This document shows positions 1 to 4,921 of a stretch of 5,057 nt of DNA, one piece after another. Position numbers and translations under genes: made by a program. Under the pieces are notes generated by a model. The model was not told the DNA's origin. It did no database searches and saw only the letters and a list, made by a program, of their open reading frames with translations. The DNA comes from Campylobacterales bacterium. GTDB lineage: Bacteria; Campylobacterota; Campylobacteria; Campylobacterales; QNZT01. The stretch's first letter is position 1. Every line of letters begins with the position of its first letter. Location of the stretch: positions 1 to 5,057 of the forward strand of contig WGAE01000161.1 in the NCBI GenBank assembly GCA_015489185.1, written 5' to 3'.

Positions 1-1
1 A

Positions 2-77
2 TGGTGGTCGCTAGTGGACTCGAACCACTGGCATCCACCTTGTAAGGGTGGCGCTCTACCAACTGAGCTAAGCGACC
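2..77 (-). tRNA. tRNA-Val (anticodon UAC)
   Basis: The minus strand folds into a complete cloverleaf. The 7-bp acceptor stem is GGTCGCT with AGCGACC. The D arm is GCTCAGTTGGTAGAGC, the anticodon stem is CCACC/GGTGG around loop CTTACAA, and the T arm is AGTGG/CCACT with loop TTCGAGT. The discriminator base is A and the CCA end is encoded in the DNA (positions 2-4). The anticodon TAC lies at 42-44 and reads GUA and related valine codons. It is the third and last tRNA visible in the minus-strand cluster; the window ends one base after it, so further tRNAs could follow outside. Confidence 0.98.
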
Positions 78-91
78 TTCGCAATGAAGGT
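75..91 (-). other. Small hairpin spanning the 5' end of tRNA-Val
   Basis: On the minus strand ACCTTC (91-86) and GAAGGT (80-75) form a perfect 6-bp stem with a 5-base loop. The last three bases of the stem (77-75) are the first three bases of mature tRNA-Val. In the precursor this would compete with the acceptor stem or mark the 5' processing site. The repeat is seen directly; a role in processing is inference and it may be chance. Confidence 0.35.
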
Positions 92-130
92 TGTTCATCT
101 GATTTTCAGGACTAAAACCAAATGTGAAAA

Positions 131-206
131 TGGCGACCCCAAGGGGATTTGAACCCCTGTTACCGCCGTGAAAGGGCGGGGTCCTGGGCCACTAGACGAT
201 GGGGTC
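131..206 (-). tRNA. tRNA-Glu (anticodon UUC)
   Basis: The minus strand gives a full cloverleaf. The acceptor stem is GACCCCA/TGGGGTC, the D arm is bounded by GTC and GAC, the anticodon stem is CCGCC/GGCGG around loop CTTTCAC, and the T arm is GGGG/CCCC with a TTCAAAT loop. The discriminator is G, as is usual for glutamate tRNAs, and CCA is encoded at 131-133. The anticodon TTC is at 170-172. It lies 10 bases downstream of tRNA-Lys and 53 bases upstream of tRNA-Val, so the three are almost certainly one transcript. This tRNA would be charged by GltX, or by a non-discriminating form if the organism makes Gln-tRNA by the GatCAB route, as Campylobacterota generally do. Confidence 0.98.
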
Positions 207-216
207 GTAACCGAAA

Positions 217-292
217 TGGTGACCCGTGTTGGATTCGAACCAACGGCCACCTCCTTAAAAGGGAGATGCTCTACCAGCTGAGCTAACGGGTC
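217..292 (-). tRNA. tRNA-Lys (anticodon UUU)
   Basis: The minus strand gives acceptor stem GACCCGT/ACGGGTC, a D arm GCTCAGCTGGTAGAGC, an anticodon stem TCTCC/GGAGG (one G-T pair at the base) around loop CTTTTAA, and a T arm TTGG/CCAA with loop TTCGAAT. The discriminator is A and CCA is encoded at 217-219. The anticodon TTT is at 257-259. It is the first tRNA of the cluster, about 80 bases downstream of the predicted transcription start near 373. Confidence 0.98.
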
Positions 293-373
293 ATATTTAC
301 TTGACTTAGGCTGATAGAGAAGGCTTTTTCAGAAAAAAAAGCTTTTCTTTTCTCCCTCATCCTGTGCAAGTGA
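293..373 (-). other. AT-rich leader of the tRNA transcript
   Basis: This is the stretch between the predicted transcription start (about 373) and the 5' end of tRNA-Lys. It begins purine-rich and contains a weak A/T hairpin, GCTTTTT (342-336) with AAAAAGC (329-323), framed by GAGAA (354-350) and TTCTC (321-317). It would be removed during maturation of the 5' end of tRNA-Lys. The T-run sits inside the hairpin rather than after a GC stem, so it is a poor candidate for an intrinsic terminator of cinA. No convincing gene is present on either strand. Confidence 0.4.
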
Positions 374-404
374 GGTGAAATTATAATAAATTTTTTCTCA
401 CTTG
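367..404. repeat. Inverted repeat CAAGTGAG / CTCACTTG around the tRNA promoter -10
   Basis: Perfect 8-bp arms lie at 367-374 and 397-404, separated by 22 bp. One arm overlaps the -35 hexamer of the tRNA promoter by two bases and also the cinA stop codon. The other arm covers the predicted transcription start. The geometry is what an operator for a dimeric regulator could look like, but no known binding protein is recognised and chance cannot be excluded. Confidence 0.4.
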
Positions 405-408
405 TCAA
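380..408 (-). promoter_or_regulatory. Consensus sigma-70 promoter of the tRNA Lys-Glu-Val cluster
   Basis: Read on the minus strand, TTGACA (408-403) is followed by exactly 17 bases and then TATAAT (385-380). Both hexamers are perfect matches to the housekeeping consensus. Transcription would start near 373 and run into tRNA-Lys. The -35 element lies inside the last codons of cinA (stop at 400-398). A strong promoter is expected for stable RNAs. It stands out because housekeeping promoters in Campylobacterota usually have a weak or absent -35 box. Confidence 0.9.
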
Positions 409-1504
409 GAGTTTTTTCGAGTTTTTTGCAAAAAATTTCGAAATTTGTCTCAACCATCAGTCTGAATGCCCATAATACCGACATTTCACGTATGTATGTC
501 CGGTCCCCTTTTAACGACAATTTTTGAATTTGCATATCTTTTCCGCGGCATTTTGCCCCGACGTAAACCGTTCCGACAGGTTTTTGGCGTGTTCCTCCGG
601 TCGGTCCTGCGATCCCGCTGACAGCCATCGCGAAATCGGAGTGAAATCGTTGCATCACACCATGGAGCATCTCTTTAACACACTCGCTGCTGACGGCACC
701 GTACTGTCTGAGTGTTGCATCGCGCACACCGAGCAGGTTGTGTTTCACTTCGTTGGCATAGGTGACGACACTACCTGCAAAGATAGCGGATACTCCGCTG
801 TTTTTGACAATTTCACTTGCCAGCAGTCCGCCGGTACAGCTTTCGGCGGCGGTGACTGTTTTACCCGCTTCGATGAGCCGTGCACAGACCGCCTGGGTGA
901 AATCTTCTCCGGCAAGCACCACTTTGTACAATTCACGGTTAATCTCCGTAATCAGCATATCGATCTGGGTCATATGGACGGCATATACTTTGTAAAAAAG
1001 AAGTGTTTCGATCAGTTTGACTTTTTCATACTTCAGTTCCAGTTGCGTAATAATCTGCTCTGTCTTTTTCGCCTGTGCGGGATCGAACAGAAAAAAGCTA
1101 AATCCCGACGTACGGCTTTGCAGCAATATTTTCGGGAGTTTGGCACCCGGTTTGACATTCAGGACATTGATCAGCGTGCTCCCTTTTTTGATCAGGTAAC
1201 TATCTTTTGTGTAAACTTCCGCTTTGAAGGGAATGAGCATCCCCTCTTTGAGCACTAGTCCGTCATGACACACCGTCGCGACAATCTTATTGGTAAACGA
1301 AAAATTTTCGGTGCTGACGACAAAAACGTTCTGATGCCATGCAATCACCTCTTCGAGCACCAGAATAATGTCGTCGTCTCCCTTCTTTGCAAAGTGTATG
1401 GTTTCAAGCTCTCCGACATGTTTTTTGATCTCCCGTTTCAGATAGTCGATAAATGCCGGATTGTACTGCAGTGCGTATTCCAAAATGACCAGTGCGTTTT
1501 TCAT
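398..1504 (-). CDS. cinA: CinA-family protein: NMN amidohydrolase-type C-terminal domain with a degenerate N-terminal domain
   Basis: This encodes 368 residues. Residues about 200-365 form a typical CinA C-terminal domain (PncC type), whose family deamidates nicotinamide mononucleotide to nicotinate mononucleotide in cytoplasmic NAD salvage. Visible motifs are AAESCTGG (219-226), GSVVTYANEVK (244-254) and SGIAGPTGGT (296-305). Ser222, Tyr249 and Lys254 match the residues I recall as catalytic in PncC, so this half looks active. Residues 1-200 align by pattern with the MoCF-like CinA N-domain (GDDDIILVLEEVI at 42-54, then TNKIVA and LVLKEGMLIP), but the usual G-D-E-L-L and G-G-x-G-P-T motifs are absent, so the pyrophosphatase site is probably lost. 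The start at 1504 is chosen because AAGGAG sits 7 bases upstream. An in-frame ATG at 1540 exists, but it lies upstream of or inside the predicted promoter and would add 12 residues. ileS is divergent and the tRNA cluster lies downstream. Despite the family name, a role in competence is not implied. Confidence 0.9.
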   Translation of the reverse strand: MKNALVILEYALQYNPAFIDYLKREIKKHVGELETIHFAKKGDDDIILVLEEVIAWHQNVFVVSTENFSFTNKIVATVCHDGLVLKEGMLIPFKAEVYTKDSYLIKKGSTLINVLNVKPGAKLPKILLQSRTSGFSFFLFDPAQAKKTEQIITQLELKYEKVKLIETLLFYKVYAVHMTQIDMLITEINRELYKVVLAGEDFTQAVCARLIEAGKTVTAAESCTGGLLASEIVKNSGVSAIFAGSVVTYANEVKHNLLGVRDATLRQYGAVSSECVKEMLHGVMQRFHSDFAMAVSGIAGPTGGTRQKPVGTVYVGAKCRGKDMQIQKLSLKGDRTYIREMSVLWAFRLMVETNFEIFCKKLEKTLDK

Positions 1505-1511
1505 GAAGTCT

Positions 1512-1517
1512 CTCCTT
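1512..1517 (-). promoter_or_regulatory. Ribosome binding site of cinA
   Basis: On the minus strand AAGGAG is followed by 7 bases and the ATG at 1504-1502. This strong Shine-Dalgarno match decides the start codon in favour of 1504 over the longer in-frame ATG at 1540. Confidence 0.85.
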
Positions 1518-1531
1518 CGATGGACAGGGGT

Positions 1532-1562
1532 ATTATACATTATAAGGGCTTTTTGGATACAA
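1532..1562 (-). promoter_or_regulatory. Predicted promoter of cinA with two tandem -10 hexamers
   Basis: On the minus strand two perfect TATAAT hexamers lie one base apart (1544-1539 and 1537-1532). The proximal one would start transcription near 1525 and leave a short leader of about 20 bases holding the ribosome binding site. A partial -35, TTGTAT (1562-1557), stands 19 bases from the proximal -10. The weak -35 with a good -10 fits Campylobacterota promoters. Which hexamer is used cannot be told from sequence. Confidence 0.6.
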
Positions 1563-1563
1563 T
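1535..1563 (+). promoter_or_regulatory. Predicted promoter of the ileS operon
   Basis: TACAAT (1558-1563) is a five-of-six match to the -10 consensus, preceded by a short T-run (1550-1554). The -35 position (1535-1540, ATACAT) is poor. Transcription would start near 1570 and give a leader of about 80 bases. The element overlaps the cinA promoter on the other strand, so the two are back to back and share DNA. It is a guess supported by position and one hexamer only. Confidence 0.4.
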
Positions 1564-1576
1564 CCGCGCTAAAAAG

Positions 1577-1625
1577 AGGCGCACGCCCTGTTTTTCAGGG
1601 CTCTCACCCTGATTACCGTGCGTCT
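1577..1625 (+). other. Foldable leader of ileS with two mutually exclusive inner hairpins
   Basis: AGGCGCACG (1577-1585) pairs with CGTGCGTCT (1617-1625) over 9 bp, including one G-U. Inside it, CAGGG (1596-1600) can pair either with CCCTG upstream (1586-1590, loop TTTTT) or with CCCTG downstream (1607-1611, loop CTCTCA), but not with both. The structure lies between the predicted start of transcription and the ribosome binding site. It has no T-run, so it is not an intrinsic terminator, and nothing resembles a T-box. A regulatory role is inference. Confidence 0.45.
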
Positions 1626-1636
1626 GTAAATCAATG

Positions 1637-1641
1637 AAGGA
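1637..1641 (+). promoter_or_regulatory. Ribosome binding site that sets the ileS start
   Basis: AAGGA is followed by 10 bases and the ATG at 1652. The spacing is a little long. The alternative in-frame ATG at 1634 has no Shine-Dalgarno sequence, and this AAGGA would lie inside its reading frame. Confidence 0.6.
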
Positions 1642-1651
1642 TATTGCGACG

Positions 1652-4390
1652 ATGGATTATAAAGAGACCCTGCTACTGCCCAAAACAGATTTTCCGATGC
1701 GTGGAAATTTGCCGCAAAACGAGCCCAAACGCTATCGACAATGGTTCGAAGAGAAAGATGTCTACAAGAAGATGACGACCGTGCACAAAGGTGCAAAAAC
1801 GTTCACACTTCATGACGGACCTCCGTACGCCAACGGGCATATTCATATTGGACATGCACTCAATAAAGTTCTTAAAGATCTGGTTGTCAAAACACACTAT
1901 TTCAGAGGAGAAGATATCCGTTTTACACCGGGGTGGGACTGCCACGGATTGCCGATCGAACAGCAGGTCGAAAAGCAACTGGGAGAGAAGAAAAAAACGC
2001 TTCCCGTTACAGAAATACGAAAACTGTGTCGCAAACACGCGGAAAAGTTCGTCGAGATTCAAAAAGAGGAGTTCAAATCCCTGGGTATCGTCGCTGATTG
2101 GAAAGAACCATATTTAACGATGGAATACGCTTTTGAGGCGGATATCTATCGGGCATTGTGCGACATCGCTAAAAAGGGATTGCTGGTTGAGCGCAGCAAA
2201 CCGGTCTACTGGTCATGGGCGGCGCAGACCGCACTTGCGGAAGCTGAAGTAGAGTACGAAGATAAAGAGGATTACTCGATCTATGTCGCTTTCGAGCTGG
2301 ATGCCGATGCAAAAGAACGTCTGGGTATCGACAACGGTGCGATCGTCATCTGGACGACAACGCCGTGGACACTCCCCGCAAACGTCGGTATTGCACTGAA
2401 TCCGGATGAAACATATGTACTGACAAGCGACGGTTATATTGTGGCAAAAAAACGTTATGAAGCGCTGCGTGAAGAGGGGGTGATCGCAGGAGAGATCATT
2501 CGGGATATCTCGGCTTCGCAACTGGAAAATTTGCATGCGATCAATCCGCTTAACGGCAGAAAATCACAAATCGTTCTGGGAGAGCACGTCACAATGGACG
2601 GCGGTACCGGATGTGTCCATACCGCTCCGGGGCACGGTGAGGACGACTACCGCGTAGGGCTGAAATACGGGCTTGAGGTTATTATGCCGGTGGATGATCG
2701 CGGTCTTTTCGACGAAACGGTCGTACGTGAAAAACTGCTTCCGGAACCCGAAAAATTTGTCGGTATGCATATTTTCAAAGCCAACGAAACGATTCTCGAA
2801 CTCTTGGGAGATGCGTTGCTGAAAGTAAGCAAATTTACCCACTCCTATCCGTTTTGCTGGCGTACGCACAAACCGGTTATCTACCGTGCGACCAAACAGT
2901 GGTTCATCGCGATGGATCAGGGGGAAAAAACTTTGCGTGAAACGGCGATGGAGCAACTCGAGGGGGTACGTTTCTATCCGCCCGCTTCCAGAAACCGTCT
3001 TACGTCGATGATCGAAAATCGTCCAGACTGGTGTATCTCCCGACAACGTGACTGGGGTGTACCAATCGCCTTTTTCCGTCACAAAAAAACCGGTGAAGTG
3101 ATTCTGGATGAAAAGGTGCTCAACTTCCTGGCGATGATCTTCGAACGACAGGGAACCGACGTCTGGTGGGAACTGGAGATCAAAGAGCTGCTCTATCCCG
3201 GAAGCGGCTACGACCCCGACGACTTGGAAAAAGTCAATGATATTCTCGATGTCTGGTTCGACAGCGGTTCCACCTGGAAAGCGGTCTTACAGTCACGTGA
3301 ATATGATGCGGGAGAGTATCCTGCGGATATGTATCTGGAAGGAAGTGACCAGCACCGCGGCTGGTTCCAAAGCTCCCTGCTCGTCAGTACGGCGATCAAC
3401 GAAATCGCACCGTATAAAAATCTTATCACCCACGGTTTCACCAACGACGCCAAAGGCGAGAAGATGAGTAAATCAAAAGGCAATGTCGTCGCACCGGATA
3501 AAGTCGCCAAACAGTTCGGGACAGAGATCATTCGTCTGTGGGTGGCACTGAGCGATTATCAAAACGACTTAAAAATCGGTGACGAGATTTTGAAGCAGAT
3601 CGCCGAGCAGTATCGCAAAACCAGAAATACGCTCCGTTTCCTACTGGCAAACATCAACGATCTGGAAAGACCGCTTCCGGTTGAGAAAATGGGCACACTG
3701 GATCGATGGATTCTCTCCCGTGCAAAAGAGGTTTTCGATGAAGCGGATGCACATTTTCGAAATTACGACTTTTCCAAAGCACTTTCACTGCTCAACCATT
3801 TTATCACTGCAGAGCTGAGCGGTATTCATATGGATATCTCCAAAGATCGCCTCTACTGTAACGCGAAAGAGGACCAGGCACGCCGTTCCGCGCAGAGTAC
3901 GATGGCAATGATTGCGGAGCGGATGATCGCACTGCTGGCACCGGTACTGACCTATACCGTCGATGAAGTGCTCGAATACGCGCCTGCGGTTTTGAAAAAA
4001 GAGGCGGAAGATGTCTTTGACCTGGTCTACACTTCCCTGCCGGAGGTTGAGAGTGATTTTGACACATCTTACATGATGCGAGCGAGAGAGAAATTTTTTG
4101 AAATCGTCGACGGACTGAAAAAAGAGAAAAAGATCAAAACGACCCTGGAGCTTGCCGTCAAAACAGATTCTGAAAAGATCAAAACACTCGACCCGACCGA
4201 TGCCGAAGACTGGTTTACGGTAAGCGGCGCGGGAGCCGACGTGTCTGGTGAAACAATCGCTTCGTTTGAAATCGACGGCGATCGTTTCGAAATCGTACGC
4301 AGCGACAAATCGAAATGTCCGCGATGCTGGAAACAAAAAAGCGAATCGGAAGAGAGGCTTTGTGAACGCTGCGAAAAGGTGGTAGGTTAA
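1652..4390 (+). CDS. ileS: Isoleucyl-tRNA synthetase (IleRS, class Ia)
   Basis: This 912-residue cytoplasmic enzyme joins isoleucine to tRNA-Ile using ATP and hydrolyses mischarged valine. The length is normal for bacterial IleRS. The catalytic signature HIGH is at 65-68 and KMSKS at 604-608. The CP1 editing domain shows TTTPWTLP (235-242) and TAPGHGEDDY (324-333), whose aspartates lie where the editing-site aspartate is expected, so editing should be intact. Other family blocks are GWDCHGLPIE, NRPDWCISRQRDWG, DVWFDSGSTW and EGSDQHRGWFQ. The C-terminus carries a zinc-binding knuckle with Cys889, Cys892, Cys904 and Cys907. HIHIGH and the Cys4 tail point to the common bacterial type 1 rather than the mupirocin-resistant type 2. 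The start at 1652 is chosen because the protein then begins MDYKETLLLP, as in relatives, and AAGGA precedes it; starting at 1634 would add six residues. It is the first gene of an operon with the two small genes after it. Confidence 0.97.
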   Translation: MDYKETLLLPKTDFPMRGNLPQNEPKRYRQWFEEKDVYKKMTTVHKGAKTFTLHDGPPYANGHIHIGHALNKVLKDLVVKTHYFRGEDIRFTPGWDCHGLPIEQQVEKQLGEKKKTLPVTEIRKLCRKHAEKFVEIQKEEFKSLGIVADWKEPYLTMEYAFEADIYRALCDIAKKGLLVERSKPVYWSWAAQTALAEAEVEYEDKEDYSIYVAFELDADAKERLGIDNGAIVIWTTTPWTLPANVGIALNPDETYVLTSDGYIVAKKRYEALREEGVIAGEIIRDISASQLENLHAINPLNGRKSQIVLGEHVTMDGGTGCVHTAPGHGEDDYRVGLKYGLEVIMPVDDRGLFDETVVREKLLPEPEKFVGMHIFKANETILELLGDALLKVSKFTHSYPFCWRTHKPVIYRATKQWFIAMDQGEKTLRETAMEQLEGVRFYPPASRNRLTSMIENRPDWCISRQRDWGVPIAFFRHKKTGEVILDEKVLNFLAMIFERQGTDVWWELEIKELLYPGSGYDPDDLEKVNDILDVWFDSGSTWKAVLQSREYDAGEYPADMYLEGSDQHRGWFQSSLLVSTAINEIAPYKNLITHGFTNDAKGEKMSKSKGNVVAPDKVAKQFGTEIIRLWVALSDYQNDLKIGDEILKQIAEQYRKTRNTLRFLLANINDLERPLPVEKMGTLDRWILSRAKEVFDEADAHFRNYDFSKALSLLNHFITAELSGIHMDISKDRLYCNAKEDQARRSAQSTMAMIAERMIALLAPVLTYTVDEVLEYAPAVLKKEAEDVFDLVYTSLPEVESDFDTSYMMRAREKFFEIVDGLKKEKKIKTTLELAVKTDSEKIKTLDPTDAEDWFTVSGAGADVSGETIASFEIDGDRFEIVRSDKSKCPRCWKQKSESEERLCERCEKVVG
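4376..4382 (+). promoter_or_regulatory. Ribosome binding site of the 37-residue membrane protein
   Basis: AAGGTGG, one base off the ideal AAGGAGG, lies 7 bases before the ATG at 4390, inside the last codons of ileS. A good site at the right distance is the main evidence that the tiny downstream frame is translated. Confidence 0.65.
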
Positions 4391-4503
4391 TGCCTGACCT
4401 GACACAGCCTGTCACGCTGACATTTATCTTTGCGACGATCGGTGTCATTTTGCTCATCACCGCAATCGGCATCGGTCTTGTCAAAATGAAAAAAGACTCC
4501 TGA
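4390..4503 (+). CDS. Small single-pass membrane protein of unknown function (37 residues)
   Basis: The frame starts at the last base of the ileS stop codon (TAATG, sharing one A) and is preceded by AAGGTGG at 4376-4382, 7 bases upstream, so it is coupled to ileS translation. The product begins MPDLTQPVTLTFIF. One hydrophobic helix spans about residues 8-31 (rich in I, L, V, G and A), followed by a basic tail K-M-K-K-D-S. By the positive-inside rule the short N-terminus would face outwards and the tail the cytoplasm. There is no cleavable signal peptide or catalytic motif. The gene after it begins two bases past its stop. From memory, Campylobacter jejuni also has a very short predicted membrane protein gene beside ileS, which would suggest conserved synteny, but I cannot verify this. 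No function is assigned. Confidence 0.75.
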   Translation: MPDLTQPVTLTFIFATIGVILLITAIGIGLVKMKKDS

Positions 4504-4505
4504 TA

Positions 4506-4913
4506 ATGGGTGTATACAAAGAGCTGGAAGCGGAATTTGACTATGAGATTGTCGAAGAGTTTCTCGGACATTTCAGCTATCAGAGTGAAAATCTGGATCG
4601 GCTGATTATTGATTTGAACGATCCGGACAAATTTCGCAACAATATCAACGAACTGTTTCGCATTTTCCATACGATTAAATCGGCAAGCGCTTATCTGAAA
4701 ATCGAACCTGTCAACAAAATTGTCACACTTGCGGAAGAGATACTCGAAGAGTGTCGCACCCTGGAAGGAGCGGCGAGTGAAGCGCTGATTAACTGGTTGC
4801 TTCGTATCAGTGCGCAGTTACAGGCTTATCGGGAGGATCTCGAAAACGATCATGAAACCTTTGCCCCGATCGATAAAGCGATCATCAAAGTCCCGACAGA
4901 CTACCTGCGTTAA
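4506..4913 (+). CDS. Orphan histidine phosphotransfer (Hpt) domain protein
   Basis: The 135-residue soluble protein is almost entirely one Hpt domain, a four-helix bundle that relays phosphoryl groups between response-regulator receiver domains and histidine kinases, and is also found as the P1 domain of CheA. The core FRIFHTIKSASAYLKIEPV (51-69) contains the phospho-accepting His55, and Lys58 sits at the expected H-x-x-K position. The following helix, KIVTLAEEILEECR, matches the usual conserved amphipathic helix. The position after the lysine is Ser59 where many Hpt domains have Gly. There is no kinase, receiver or DNA-binding part, so partner proteins must be encoded elsewhere. The start is the ATG two bases after the preceding stop; no strong ribosome binding site is seen, so translation is probably coupled to the upstream gene. 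It ends head-on with the minus-strand gene at the right edge. The partner pathway (chemotaxis or another two-component system) cannot be told. Confidence 0.88.
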   Translation: MGVYKELEAEFDYEIVEEFLGHFSYQSENLDRLIIDLNDPDKFRNNINELFRIFHTIKSASAYLKIEPVNKIVTLAEEILEECRTLEGAASEALINWLLRISAQLQAYREDLENDHETFAPIDKAIIKVPTDYLR

Positions 4914-4921
4914 AAAAACGC
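4907..4921. terminator. Small A/T-loop hairpin at the convergent gene ends (weak)
   Basis: GCGTT (4907-4911) and AACGC (4917-4921) form a 5-bp inverted repeat around AAAAA, exactly over the two overlapping stop codons. Its symmetry would suit a two-way terminator, but the stem is short and neither side has a T-run after it. It is listed only because no better terminator is visible here. Confidence 0.2.

Noticed and set aside
323..342. A/T hairpin with a T-run as a terminator of cinA
   Set aside because: The stem is nearly all A-T and the T-run lies within it rather than after a GC-rich stem. The region is better explained as the tRNA leader.
283..360. A possible 25-codon frame in the tRNA leader on the minus strand, starting at ATG 360-358
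   Set aside because: It has no spaced ribosome binding site (AGG abuts the ATG), and it ends inside the mature tRNA-Lys sequence.
524..1258. A 244-codon plus-strand open frame
   Set aside because: It lies wholly antisense to cinA, its product is rich in Cys, His and Phe with no recognisable domain, and the minus-strand frame carries clear CinA motifs and a ribosome binding site.
1618..1629. A GTG-CGT-CTG-TAA mini-frame in the ileS leader as an attenuation peptide
   Set aside because: It has only three sense codons, no isoleucine codons, no ribosome binding site and no terminator after it.
1634..1651. Six-residue N-terminal extension of IleS from ATG 1634
   Set aside because: No Shine-Dalgarno sequence precedes it, the best ribosome binding site falls inside it, and related proteins begin at the MDYK position.
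3785..4405. A 206-codon minus-strand open frame across the ileS 3' end
   Set aside because: It is antisense to conserved ileS sequence including the zinc knuckle, has an implausible composition and shows no family resemblance.
4215..4670. A 151-codon minus-strand open frame
   Set aside because: It runs antisense across three plus-strand genes (ileS, the small membrane protein and the Hpt gene), which have motifs, good spacing and coupling signals.
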